Origin: CAYONZ01 sp964405465 | GTDB taxonomy: Bacteria; Bdellovibrionota; Bdellovibrionia; Bdellovibrionales; JAMPXM01 | Length of the DNA: 64,000 nucleotides | Direction of reading: 5' to 3' | NCBI GenBank assembly: GCA_964405465.1 | Contig: CAYONZ010000001.1 | Span: 139,120-203,119, forward strand | Shown here: in pieces, positions 17,718-26,432 of the stretch | Layout of the letters: the number at the start of each line of letters is the position of its first letter | Numbering within the stretch: position 1 is the first letter of the stretch | Notes under the pieces: generated by a model | Databases searched by the model: none | The model's input: the letters and a program-made list of their open reading frames with translations, nothing else | What the model was told of the DNA's origin: nothing | Translations under genes and position numbers: made by a program

Positions 17718-18077
17718 TTACGCAAAAAAACGTTCGCGACTTTCTTGGTCTTCTTTGCATGAGATACAAAGAGTGGCGACGGGACGCGCGAGTAAACGTT
17801 TGCTACTCATTGGTTCTTCACAACTTTCGCATAATCCAAAACTGCCCGAGTCAATCCGCGAAAGAGCTTTATCGATCTTGTGCAAAAGAATGTGTTGTCT
17901 CTCGTGCAAGCGAAGATTCATCGCCATGCTGTACTCTCCAGAGGCAAGATCTCCCTCGTCCCCGGGCTCAACCGACTTCACGAGCGACTCAGACTTAAAT
18001 GAGTCAGCCTTGTTAAGAATTTCAGATCGCTGCTGGAGCAAAAGGTCTTTGAAAAAAACCAGTTCTTTCGAGTCCAT
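17718..18077 (-). CDS. DksA/TraR family regulator with intact zinc finger
   Basis: DksA-family proteins bind in the secondary channel of RNA polymerase and, with ppGpp, adjust transcription of ribosomal and other promoters. The 119-residue protein has a helical N-terminal hairpin and a complete C4 zinc finger, CESCEEP near residues 86-92 and CISC near 107-110. It is preceded on the same strand by a second family member at 18357-18728 that has lost the finger. The 279-base spacer between the two is rich in inverted repeats. Whether this is DksA itself or a short paralogue cannot be decided from sequence alone. Confidence 0.88.
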   Translation of the reverse strand: MDSKELVFFKDLLLQQRSEILNKADSFKSESLVKSVEPGDEGDLASGEYSMAMNLRLHERQHILLHKIDKALSRIDSGSFGLCESCEEPMSSKRLLARPVATLCISCKEDQESRERFFA

Positions 18078-18121
18078 ATAATTCTCCCCTCGTAAGAATT
18101 AATGTTGTCATAAAAATCTGT

Positions 18122-18181
18122 GCTTACAAAGTGAGCAAAAATTTCTGCTCAAAACCAGTATGTCAAACAGGTTTTGTAAGC
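18122..18181 (-). promoter_or_regulatory. Structured leader candidate upstream of the dksA-like gene
   Basis: Three nested or alternative pairings lie 45-104 bases upstream of the start codon: an outer stem GCTTACAAA / TTTGTAAGC (18122-18130 with 18173-18181), an inner stem TGAGCA / TGCTCA (18132-18137 with 18146-18151), and CAAAACC / GGTTTTG (18150-18156 with 18170-18176), which competes with both. This resembles an RNA switch or a promoter-proximal attenuator. No known riboswitch class is recognised. Confidence 0.35.
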
Positions 18182-18241
18182 TTCTAAAGAGGTCTTAAGT
18201 CATTGTCATCAAAAATTCAGTTTTGCCGAAACTATGGGCAC

Positions 18242-18296
18242 CACCTTGACGCCCAGCAAGTGATGCGTGTGCAAACAAATGCTGGGCGCCAAGGTG
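18242..18296. repeat. Large near-perfect inverted repeat between the dksA-like genes
   Basis: CACCTTGACGCCCAGCA (18242-18258) and TGCTGGGCGCCAAGGTG (18280-18296) pair over 17 positions with a single mismatch, around a 21-base loop. The stem is longer and richer in GC than the ordinary terminators in this window. On the plus strand it is followed by an A/G tract, on the minus strand by no T run. It may be a mobile-element relic, a strong transcription barrier or part of a small RNA. Confidence 0.5.
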
Positions 18297-18311
18297 AGAA
18301 AAAAGGGGGGG

Positions 18312-18341
18312 AGAAAACGTCAGACACTTGGTGAATCTGAC
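18312..18341 (-). terminator. Terminator of the finger-less dksA-like gene
   Basis: GTCAGA (18319-18324) and TCTGAC (18336-18341) pair, with an inner CAC/GTG continuation, forming a nine-pair stem with a two-base bulge. On the minus strand it is followed by GTTTTCTC. It begins 16 bases after the stop of the gene at 18357. Confidence 0.6.
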
Positions 18342-18356
18342 ATAAACAACGATTAT

Positions 18357-18728
18357 TTATCGAGCAAATCTTTTCTTGGTACTTTCACGTATCTCAGCAC
18401 CCTCAATGCTCAGCCTGGTCCACGGCAATGCTCGTAGGCGTTCAATTTCAATTGGTTCTTCAGTTTCTTCGCATATTCCGAAAGCTCCTCGTTCAATTCG
18501 CGCGAGTGCTTGTTCAATTTCATATAGCTGATCTTGAATCCTCTGCTGAGCATTCAGAAATTCATTTTCAGCAAGAAGACTCATGGTTTGATCCGCCTCA
18601 TCTCCACTTCTTGTGTCAAGATCGCGGAGTGCCATCCGTTGATCACGGGCCCGATTCAACAGATCCTGTTTATTTTGAAGAAGTTTTGACTTGCATTCTC
18701 GTACTATGTGCTCAGGTATCAACATCAT
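18357..18728 (-). CDS. DksA/TraR family protein lacking the zinc-finger cysteines
   Basis: The fold is that of its neighbour at 17718: a helical hairpin followed by a C-terminal globular part. Of the four zinc ligands only the first remains (CEETEEPIEIERLRALPWTR, then LSIEGAE), the others being replaced by Thr, Ser and Gly. Zinc-independent DksA paralogues are known, such as Pseudomonas DksA2, which works under zinc limitation; a similar division of labour is inferred here. I chose the ATG at 18728 because AAAGGAGAT precedes it; the longer frame to 18764 has no better site. About 123 residues. Confidence 0.82.
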   Translation of the reverse strand: MMLIPEHIVRECKSKLLQNKQDLLNRARDQRMALRDLDTRSGDEADQTMSLLAENEFLNAQQRIQDQLYEIEQALARIERGAFGICEETEEPIEIERLRALPWTRLSIEGAEIRESTKKRFAR

Positions 18729-18881
18729 GCTATCTCCTTTGAGGCCATCCTTGGCCGCACCCAAAAAGCGTCCATTCTGGACTCTTGGCCAACTTCGTCG
18801 TTGGTGATGTTGTTGACAGGGCGATGACGCAAAATGGTTAGCAACAGAGCGATAAAATGATATTGAATAAATTTATATTAG

Positions 18882-20849
18882 CTATTCACGACTTGAATGC
18901 AGCTTTTGAATTCTTCCGCCCTGAACAGTAAGGGCGGCTATTGGCAACCGAAGTTCTCGCTCGGGTGACATAGATAATCGTCCCATTGCGCCCGGAAACT
19001 CCTGAAGTCTGGAGAGCCTTTCGATGAGGCCGCTTCTTGAATTTTCACCAAGACCGATGAGTTGGCGAAGTATGAGACCAGAATCATAGCCCTGAACCTC
19101 TGAGAATCCAGGAGTTTCGTCAAAGGTGGATTTGTAGCTCGAAAAAAATTCGGAATTTAGAAACGACGGATCGTTAGAGGTTGTGGATCCAACAAAGACA
19201 GAGTCCTCTACATACTTTTTGCCTAGCTCAATGAACTTAGGCGTATTCCAGATATTGGTTCCAAGCAGTCTTGCACCACTAATTCCATTGGCTTCCAAAG
19301 TCGGTGCAATCAGTTGCACAGCCTTGGGGCTATCAGCTATAAAAACCGCGTCAAAGTCCTGTGCTGCGGGTACCAGCTCTTGAAAGGTGGGTAAAACGGT
19401 GCGGGCAGTTCGCTTCTGATTTTTCTCCTGCCAAGCTGTTAGTTTCAATTTGAATTCTTCCGCCCTATCGTCGGTATAGAAAGTTCCAACTAGCCTTTGG
19501 GCATGCCCTGAAAAATCTTTTTCATTTGGGTCGTAAGGCTGGGCTGCTGTGATTTGGCCGCCCTTTGCTTTAACTTCATCCCAGAACAAATTTGCATACT
19601 CAATTCCGTAGGCATCATTTGGATACATTATTGCAAATCGAGATATTTCAAGTTGTGACATTGCGGTGTCTACCAACGCCTTCACAATCATCTCGCTAGT
19701 TAGAGAATTTAAAAAAACTGCGCTTCCAATTTGTGTAATTCCAGTTTTTTGAGTTAGCGCGATAAAAGGGACACCATATTGTTGAGCTTTGGTCGCTTCT
19801 GCGGTCACTGTTTTCGAGAGAAGGCCTCCGATAATGGCAATCACATTGTCTTCGATCACTAAACGCTCTACGCCCTTTCGGGCCACATCCGGATTTCCCT
19901 CGCTGTCGATGACGGCGAGCCTAAAATGCGAAGGCATTCTTCCATAAATTCCCAACCCAAGTTGGATGCCGTGCAAAATTCGATACCCCTTGCTTTGGTT
20001 GTTTCCAGACAAAGGAAGCACGACACCAATAGTTTGAGAGCTTACCTTTTGGCGCGAATCGATCTGAGCTAAATAGGACTTTGCTTTTTCTGCTAAAGGT
20101 CCGTTCGGATCGAGCTCAAGAGCAGTTGCAAAAAAATCTCTGGCTGTTGAATATTCTTTTTTGTCAGCGGCCATGAGTCCCAACCGCATGTTGGCACTAG
20201 GTCTTAAAAAACTGAAAAAGCTTTTGCCGGCAACTGTTCTGAGGTCCGATTCATTCAGCGTTGATTCTACGAGATCCAAGCCGATTGCTCGATATCGATT
20301 TCTTTCCGAATCTGCAATTGCCCTTGAATGAAGCGTAATCAGGATTTCAGTTGAATCTAGGTCTTTTTTCATGCCTCGAAGTGAATCAAAACGAACTTGA
20401 AGCAAATCTAGCGTTTGCTCTGCCGAGAGCGGCCTTGAGTCATCGATAAGACCTTGGGCTAGCTTATTCGCCTCAGCATATTTTTGAAGTTTAACTAAAC
20501 ATTTTGTCGCTCGAATTTGGGCCGGCAAAATCAAAGAGCTTTGTTGCTGCAGTCTAGGTATTGCATCGTATTTTTCAAGGGCGGCAGCATACTGTTGATT
20601 ATTAAACAACAAATCTCCAGCAAGCAAAAGAGATTGATCGGCCAAATCATTCTGGGGATTTTGTTGCACTAACTTGGTGAGCTTTTGAAGGGCCACTTTT
20701 TGGTCGCCCTTTTGTGCGGCTGCCTTCGCAGCTTTAAAATCTTGCTGTTGTTGCGAAGATGCTTTCTGTGGAGCTACTTTTTTAACTGGAGTAGCTGAGC
20801 ACGAAGCAAGTATAAGGCCTATCGAAAGAAAACAATAAATGGATCTCAT
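18882..20849 (-). CDS. LpoA-like lipoprotein: TPR region plus periplasmic-binding-protein fold
   Basis: The N-terminus is a lipoprotein signal with a lipobox ending LASC (Cys17), so the mature protein is lipid-anchored. Residues about 30-260 form TPR-like helical repeats (for example ARDFFATALELDPNGPLAEK). From about 270 the sequence follows the branched-chain amino acid binding (type I periplasmic-binding) fold: IGVVLPLSGNNQSKGYRILH, IIGGLLSK. This is the layout of LpoA, which activates penicillin-binding protein 1A in E. coli. A role in cell-wall synthesis is therefore likely. It lies 11 bases downstream of the J-protein gene and may be co-transcribed. Confidence 0.8.
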   Translation of the reverse strand: MRSIYCFLSIGLILASCSATPVKKVAPQKASSQQQQDFKAAKAAAQKGDQKVALQKLTKLVQQNPQNDLADQSLLLAGDLLFNNQQYAAALEKYDAIPRLQQQSSLILPAQIRATKCLVKLQKYAEANKLAQGLIDDSRPLSAEQTLDLLQVRFDSLRGMKKDLDSTEILITLHSRAIADSERNRYRAIGLDLVESTLNESDLRTVAGKSFFSFLRPSANMRLGLMAADKKEYSTARDFFATALELDPNGPLAEKAKSYLAQIDSRQKVSSQTIGVVLPLSGNNQSKGYRILHGIQLGLGIYGRMPSHFRLAVIDSEGNPDVARKGVERLVIEDNVIAIIGGLLSKTVTAEATKAQQYGVPFIALTQKTGITQIGSAVFLNSLTSEMIVKALVDTAMSQLEISRFAIMYPNDAYGIEYANLFWDEVKAKGGQITAAQPYDPNEKDFSGHAQRLVGTFYTDDRAEEFKLKLTAWQEKNQKRTARTVLPTFQELVPAAQDFDAVFIADSPKAVQLIAPTLEANGISGARLLGTNIWNTPKFIELGKKYVEDSVFVGSTTSNDPSFLNSEFFSSYKSTFDETPGFSEVQGYDSGLILRQLIGLGENSRSGLIERLSRLQEFPGAMGRLSMSPERELRLPIAALTVQGGRIQKLHSSRE

Positions 20850-20860
20850 AATCCATTACT

Positions 20861-21844
20861 CTACTTTCTGGTTTTCAAAAGTCTATCTACTTTTTCCTGA
20901 TATGATTTAACGAGCGGAGAATTCTTTGCGCTGGACCCCAGCTTTTTTAATAGGTCTTTTTGCTCATCGGTCAAATCTTTAGGGATGTCGATTACGATTT
21001 TAATGAGCATATCTCCAGGGGCATGTCCTCCCACTGCGCCAAATCCCCTACCCTTTAAGCGAAATATTTGGCCAGATGGAGTGCCCGCAGGAATTTTCAA
21101 AGATGCACGGCCTGTCAGAGTTGGAACCTCGACGGTAACTCCTAGACACGCATCAACAAATCCAATTGGCAAATCAACTAAGACATCGTCTTCGTTGCGA
21201 CGAAACAGCGGATGGTCGACAATATTAAGTATCACATACAAATCACCAGTGAGCCCTGAGTTGGACGGAGGTCCATCGCCTTCGTTTTTCAACTTAAGCT
21301 TTTGTCCAGATTTAACACCAGCAGGAACGCTGACCATAAGTTTTGCAGGTTCTTCTTTTCCGGCGCGCTGGCGAATGAAAGAAATCATTTTTTCCGCTCC
21401 CGCCGCCGCCTCTTCAAAAGAAATATTTAGAGTATACCGAAGATCAGCACCTCTTGGTGGGCCACTTTGCCGCCCACGTTTACCTTGCGAAAAAAAGTCT
21501 GAGAAAATGTCACCAAAAACATCATTGAATGACTCAGGACCATTTTCATAGCCGCTTTGGCGAAATCCGCCGCCGCGAGCAAAGTCTTCAAACGGATTGC
21601 CTCCGCCAAAACCAGCACCTTGTGCGCCCATGTGTCCAAATTGATCATAGGCTTTCTTTTTTTGGGCATCAGAAAGTACGTCATAGGCTTCATTTGCTTC
21701 TTTGAATTTTTCTTCGGCAGCCTTGTCTCCGGGATTCCTATCCGGATGAAACTGCAGGGCCAATTTTCTATAGGCCTTTTTTATTTCATCCGCGGAAGCA
21801 GAACGGCTTACGCCGAGTACTTCATAATAGTCTCGTTTTGCCAA
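20861..21844 (-). CDS. J-domain co-chaperone without zinc finger (CbpA/DnaJ type II)
   Basis: J-domain proteins stimulate DnaK ATPase and deliver substrates. The J-domain occupies residues 1-70 with the HPD tripeptide at 33-35. A Gly/Phe-rich linker (GAQGAGFGGGNPFEDF) follows, then two C-terminal beta-sandwich domains (PAGTPSGQIFRLKGRGFG). The CxxCxGxG zinc repeats of classical DnaJ are absent, so this is a type II protein like CbpA. It is 15 bases from grpE on the same strand, so it may be the main co-chaperone partner here; dnaK is not in the window. 327 residues. Confidence 0.9.
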   Translation of the reverse strand: MAKRDYYEVLGVSRSASADEIKKAYRKLALQFHPDRNPGDKAAEEKFKEANEAYDVLSDAQKKKAYDQFGHMGAQGAGFGGGNPFEDFARGGGFRQSGYENGPESFNDVFGDIFSDFFSQGKRGRQSGPPRGADLRYTLNISFEEAAAGAEKMISFIRQRAGKEEPAKLMVSVPAGVKSGQKLKLKNEGDGPPSNSGLTGDLYVILNIVDHPLFRRNEDDVLVDLPIGFVDACLGVTVEVPTLTGRASLKIPAGTPSGQIFRLKGRGFGAVGGHAPGDMLIKIVIDIPKDLTDEQKDLLKKLGSSAKNSPLVKSYQEKVDRLLKTRK

Positions 21845-21859
21845 GGCAAACCTCTTTCG

Positions 21860-22423
21860 TTAAGAACGGGATTTTGGTTTAGCAATAACCACCTGTGCTG
21901 GTCGAATCACTCGGTCGTGGAGCTTGTATGGTTTTTTAAACACTTCAGCCACATGCCCCTCCGGCACTGTGTCCGACTCAATACTGCTTAAAGCCTCATG
22001 AGCACCAGGGTCAAAAGGATGACCTTTGCTTGGGACCTCAGTGACTCCAAATCGATTCAACACAGCCCTAAACTGTTGCGCAGTTAACTCGATTCCCTTT
22101 TTAAAACTTTCAATGTTATTAGAAGAAATTTCTGATTCAAGGGCCTTATCAAAAACATCCAAAACATCTAGCAAATCCACGAGCAATCTCTCGGAGCCAT
22201 ACTTTTTAATCTCAGAGATTTCTTTGAATTTTCCTTTTTTAAAATTCTCGAAATCAGCTGCCAAATAAAGAAAATCATTCTTCGCTTTGTCGGCCTCTGC
22301 CTTGAGAGACTCCATTTGAGCCAGAAGATCCACTCCAGGCTGGGTAACCTCGGCATCATGGTCGCCGAATCGCTTTGGTTCCTCGTTTGTGCCCTGGTTT
22401 TCAACAGATTTATTCTCTGACAT
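21860..22423 (-). CDS. grpE: Nucleotide exchange factor GrpE
   Basis: GrpE releases ADP from DnaK in the chaperone cycle. The N-terminal half is a long charged helix (about residues 30-95, with NDFLYLAADFENFKKGKFKE), and the C-terminal half is the beta domain ending in the family signature VAEVFKKPYKLHDRVIRPAQ and VVIAKP. Length 187 is normal. It sits between hemW (48 bases upstream) and the J-protein gene (15 bases downstream), all on the minus strand, and likely belongs to one transcript with the latter. Confidence 0.96.
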   Translation of the reverse strand: MSENKSVENQGTNEEPKRFGDHDAEVTQPGVDLLAQMESLKAEADKAKNDFLYLAADFENFKKGKFKEISEIKKYGSERLLVDLLDVLDVFDKALESEISSNNIESFKKGIELTAQQFRAVLNRFGVTEVPSKGHPFDPGAHEALSSIESDTVPEGHVAEVFKKPYKLHDRVIRPAQVVIAKPKSRS

Positions 22424-22471
22424 CGCCGCTCCTTAAAATCATGATTTAGCTGTATTGAATATGAGTCGTCT

Positions 22472-23656
22472 CTATAGATTGTCAATCATGGGCAACTCAT
22501 CTCTAAGAAAAGTCAATTCGGCAAAAACTTGGTTCGAAAGCATTCTACCATTTTGCGTGAGCACCGCACGCTCACCATTTTTGAACACCAGCTGCTTTTG
22601 CGCCAGTAATTCGAGTCGAGCCTCGACTGCGGCGGCATGGGAATCTCCAAACTTGAGACGCAAAGCAGCTAGAGAGAGTCCAGTCTCAATTCTTAGGGCC
22701 GTGTGGCAGAAATCAGTCATAGCTTGATGTCTCTCAAGTTGTTCGAATTGATCGTCAGTCAAGAAAGACTTGATCTCGTTGTTTGGGTGCTGTTGGAAGA
22801 TTTGTTTTTCATATTCGGGCATCCGAGGGGGATTCCAAAAACGAGTTCCCCAGGAACCTTGATGCAGATAAGAGTGGGCACTTAGCCCAAGGCCCCAATA
22901 TTCCTGGTCGGTCCAGTAAATCAAATTGTGTTTAGACTCCATGCCGGGCTTTGCGAAATTAGAAATTTCATATCGCATAATTCCGGCTTGCTCGAGGCCC
23001 TCTTCAAGTAAATGAAACATTTCAATTTGTTCATTTTCGGGTGCTCTAGCCTTAGACATTGGATGCCCCTCTGGCACGGTCAAGCAATAAGGGCTCACAT
23101 GGTGGGGTTCAAAGTCGAGCGCGCGCTTTAGATCGTCAACTAAATCGGTCAATCTTTGGGTGGGAAGAGCAAACAAAATATCAAAGCTATAGTTTACTTT
23201 TTCTTTCTTCAAGAGAGTCAGAGTTTGGATAGTATCAGCAGCGTTGTGTTTTCGGCCCGCCAGCTTTAACAGCCGATCATTGAAAGTTTGTGCGCCGACA
23301 CTGAAGCGATTTACGCCGGCATCTAAATAAGAGCCCAACTCAAGTCCAGAGACGGTCGCGGGGTTGATTTCAAGTGTGACCTCACAATCTCTCGTCTTTT
23401 TAAAACCATTCTTTGCAAGGGCCGTGAGAATCGCTAGAATAAGGGGGGGCTTGAACAGGCTGGGGGTGCCTCCTCCGAAGTAGATCGTGTCTACCTCTCT
23501 TGGTCCGACTGCAGGAGAACGAGATTCGATTTCACGCTCGAGGAGCTGAACATATTGCTCGGGCGGCATGATTTTACCCCACTCGTATTTTGAAAAATCA
23601 CAATACGGGCAAATTTGTAAACAGTACGGAATGTGAATGTAAATACCAAAAGCCAT
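22472..23656 (-). CDS. hemW: Radical SAM heme chaperone HemW
   Basis: HemW is a radical SAM protein that binds heme and delivers it to respiratory enzymes; it was formerly annotated as coproporphyrinogen III oxidase-like. The [4Fe-4S] motif is at C12, C16 and C19 (YCLQICPYCDF), followed by IYFGGGTPSL and the SAM-binding strand. The C-terminal HemN-like region is present. The ATG at 23656 is preferred over a TTG one codon earlier. The start lies only 21 bases from the start of the divergent M16 peptidase gene, so each promoter must overlap the other gene. Confidence 0.93.
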   Translation of the reverse strand: MAFGIYIHIPYCLQICPYCDFSKYEWGKIMPPEQYVQLLEREIESRSPAVGPREVDTIYFGGGTPSLFKPPLILAILTALAKNGFKKTRDCEVTLEINPATVSGLELGSYLDAGVNRFSVGAQTFNDRLLKLAGRKHNAADTIQTLTLLKKEKVNYSFDILFALPTQRLTDLVDDLKRALDFEPHHVSPYCLTVPEGHPMSKARAPENEQIEMFHLLEEGLEQAGIMRYEISNFAKPGMESKHNLIYWTDQEYWGLGLSAHSYLHQGSWGTRFWNPPRMPEYEKQIFQQHPNNEIKSFLTDDQFEQLERHQAMTDFCHTALRIETGLSLAALRLKFGDSHAAAVEARLELLAQKQLVFKNGERAVLTQNGRMLSNQVFAELTFLRDELPMIDNL

Positions 23657-23677
23657 CAAGCACCACGAAGGGATGTT

Positions 23678-26290
23678 ATGTCGGTTAAAAAATATATATT
23701 AAAAAATGGTCTAAAAGTTCTGTTGATTGAAAACCACAAATCTCCCGTTGTGTCAGTACAAATGTGGGTTCGCACAGGCAGTGCTGATGAAAAAAAGAGC
23801 CAAGAGGGAATTAGTCATTTTATCGAGCATCTCGTATTCAAGGGTACAAATAAATATAAAGTAGGTGAAATAGCAGCAACGGTCGAAGGCTCTGGCGGAG
23901 AGCTCAATGCATATACGTCCTTTGATCAGACAGTATTCTATGTGACTATTTCTAAAGAATTCACTGATGTAGGCTTAGACGTCATTAGTGAAATGATGGG
24001 CTTTCCGAAATTCGACTCTGATGAAATAGACAATGAACGTGAAGTTGTACTCGAAGAGATTAAGCGTGGAAATGACAGTCCCGGAAGACAAGCGAGTCGC
24101 CTGTTGTTTTCAACTGTCTACAAAAAACATCCGTATGGAATACCTGTCATCGGCTATGACAAAGTCATAAAGAAGGTGTCGAAAAAAGTTTTGGTTGAAT
24201 ACTTTCAAAGCAGATATGTTCCGACGAACATGCATCTGGTGGTGGCCGGCGACTTTCAAAGTTCAGAAATGCGAAAGAAAATTAATTCGCTGTTCGGAAA
24301 ATTCGAAAATTTCAAACTGAAACCGGTAAAAAGGGCCAAAGAGCCGAAGCAGAAATTGGCGAGAATCAAAGTCGAGTCTTGCTCTTTTGAAGAGGCACAT
24401 TTGTACATGGCCTGGCCAATTCCAGGCCTCGATCACAAGGACATACCAGCGCTTGACCTTCTAGGGATGATTTTGGGAACAGGAGAAAGTTCTCGACTTA
24501 TTCAGAAACTTCGGATGCAAGAGCCGCTGTGCAATTCGGTTGGTGCAGGTACGTTTACACCAAAGGAGCAAGGCTTGTTTATGGTCTATGGTCAACTCAA
24601 CCCAGAGAACTTGAATAAAACAATGAGCATTTTGCAAACCGAACTCGAAAGAATAATGCTGGAGGCACCTTCGGCTGCAGAAATACGTCGGGCAATTACG
24701 AATCTTGAAAGCGACGAGTTTTATGCATTAGAAACTGTGGATGGTTTAGCTCGAAAGGCAGGAAGCTTCGAACACCTAATGAACGATCATGATTATTTTA
24801 AAAAATATCTTAGACTGGTACGTTCAGTTAAGGCTGTAGACATCTCTCGAGTTGCGAGAAAGTATTTCAATCCAAAGGCTATGTCTCTGGTATTAATGGC
24901 AAAGGGGAACAAGGCTCCTCTCGAGAAGCAATTAAAAAAATGGCAAAAAGATTTTCAAAAAAGTGCAACAACAATTAAGACACAAAAAATTGTTGAACAT
25001 AAAGAGAAGCTACCTGCAGCTGTGAACTGGAAATCACAGGGCCGGGTTGGCGGCAAAGTCGCAATTGAAAAATTGGTCTTGAAATCTGGTGCACAAATTT
25101 TGTTTAGGCCTACGTTTGATACTCCAGTCTTATCGGTTCGGGCCGCATTCTTAGGTGGGCTGAGAACTGAAGGAAGAGAAAATTTGGGTCTCACTGATCT
25201 CTTGTCTCGTGTTTGGACGAGCGGAACCGCTCATTTGTCTGAACAACAAATTCAGGCTGAAATTGAAGACATTGCGGGTGGGTTATCAGCATTTGGAGGG
25301 CGAAACTCTGTCGGGCTTTCCCTGCAGGCGCTAGCGCCGTTCGAAAAGCGCGCCGGCACTCTGTTCGAGGAGGTACTTGCCCGTGCGGTGATTTCTGAAC
25401 AAGCCGTGGAGCGAGAAAAATTGGTCAAACTTGAGGAAATTCGTTCGCGTGAAGACAATCCGGCGCAAATTGCTTCGCAAAAATTTATGGAAAATCTTTT
25501 TCATGGGCACGCTTATGCGTTGGATATGCTTGGGACTAGAGAGTCTGTAAAAAAATTGAACAAAAAATGTGTCGAGACATTTTTGGAACAATCTTGTCAG
25601 ACTTCAAATCTGGTAATTGCACTGGCGGGCGCGGTAGATCGTGACTATTGGCTGGAGCTTTTTGAATCGGCGACTTCTCGCTTGCAAAAAGGAAAAGTAA
25701 AGAAATTTACCGATCCGCTCGAAACACTGAATAGTGACAAGTTTGAATTTTCGGAACTTAAAAAAGAACAGAGTCATATAATGGTTGGTTATCGTGGTTT
25801 GTCTTTGAGTGACTCCGACAGGTATGTTTTGCAAATCATTCAGTCCATTCTCGCGGGCCAAGGTGGACGTTTGTTTTTGGAGCTTAGGGACAAAGCCTCA
25901 CTCGCCTACTCAGTTTCACCAATGAGAATGGAAGGTATCGAGACAGGATATTTTGGAGCCTATATTGGGTGTACTCCGAACAAGGGTCCGAAGGCTCTCG
26001 AAATGTTAGACATAGAATTTAAAAAACTCACAAATGATTTGGTTGGAGAAGCCGAGCTGGAGCGTGCGAAGCGGTATTTAATTGGACGGCACGATATTGA
26101 TATCCAGCGCGCGAGTGCGATAGGCTCTTCGATGTTGTTCAATGAGCTCTATGGTATACCAGCTGAAGAGGCATTCAAATATAGCCAGAGTCTAGCTGGT
26201 ATTTCAGCACAGGACGTTCGCCGTGTGGCGAAAAAGATATTTGATCAGCATAAAGTTGTTGTGGCCGTTGGTCCCGAGAAACCCTGGTAA
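23678..26290 (+). CDS. Two-domain M16 (pitrilysin/insulinase) zinc peptidase
   Basis: The protein is two M16 halves fused in one 870-residue chain. The first carries the inverted zinc motif HFIEH (residues 47-51) and the downstream acidic ligand region (NEREVVLEEIKRG). The second half, from about residue 475 (EKLVLKSGAQILFRPTFDTP), has the M16 fold but no HxxEH, as usual for the non-catalytic domain, and contains the R-Y-like SLAYSVSP segment. No signal peptide is visible, so the protein may be cytoplasmic or exported by another route. I chose the ATG at 23678 with GAAGGGA upstream; longer starts run into hemW. Substrates are unknown. Confidence 0.9.
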   Translation: MSVKKYILKNGLKVLLIENHKSPVVSVQMWVRTGSADEKKSQEGISHFIEHLVFKGTNKYKVGEIAATVEGSGGELNAYTSFDQTVFYVTISKEFTDVGLDVISEMMGFPKFDSDEIDNEREVVLEEIKRGNDSPGRQASRLLFSTVYKKHPYGIPVIGYDKVIKKVSKKVLVEYFQSRYVPTNMHLVVAGDFQSSEMRKKINSLFGKFENFKLKPVKRAKEPKQKLARIKVESCSFEEAHLYMAWPIPGLDHKDIPALDLLGMILGTGESSRLIQKLRMQEPLCNSVGAGTFTPKEQGLFMVYGQLNPENLNKTMSILQTELERIMLEAPSAAEIRRAITNLESDEFYALETVDGLARKAGSFEHLMNDHDYFKKYLRLVRSVKAVDISRVARKYFNPKAMSLVLMAKGNKAPLEKQLKKWQKDFQKSATTIKTQKIVEHKEKLPAAVNWKSQGRVGGKVAIEKLVLKSGAQILFRPTFDTPVLSVRAAFLGGLRTEGRENLGLTDLLSRVWTSGTAHLSEQQIQAEIEDIAGGLSAFGGRNSVGLSLQALAPFEKRAGTLFEEVLARAVISEQAVEREKLVKLEEIRSREDNPAQIASQKFMENLFHGHAYALDMLGTRESVKKLNKKCVETFLEQSCQTSNLVIALAGAVDRDYWLELFESATSRLQKGKVKKFTDPLETLNSDKFEFSELKKEQSHIMVGYRGLSLSDSDRYVLQIIQSILAGQGGRLFLELRDKASLAYSVSPMRMEGIETGYFGAYIGCTPNKGPKALEMLDIEFKKLTNDLVGEAELERAKRYLIGRHDIDIQRASAIGSSMLFNELYGIPAEEAFKYSQSLAGISAQDVRRVAKKIFDQHKVVVAVGPEKPW

Positions 26291-26432
26291 GCTAAAGATT
26301 GTGTTTCAATATGATCCGCCTCGCAATGGGGCGGTCCAGTTGGGAAATAAATAAATCGAAGAATTTCATGGAATTTGTTAAACTGACACTGAGCATGCGC
26401 CGTTCAAGCTTTTGAAAGAGGAGGGGCGGAGA

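Noticed and set aside
26312..26333. Terminator after the M16 peptidase gene
   Set aside because: A CCGCC/GGCGG pairing is present but short and without a T tract, too weak to call.
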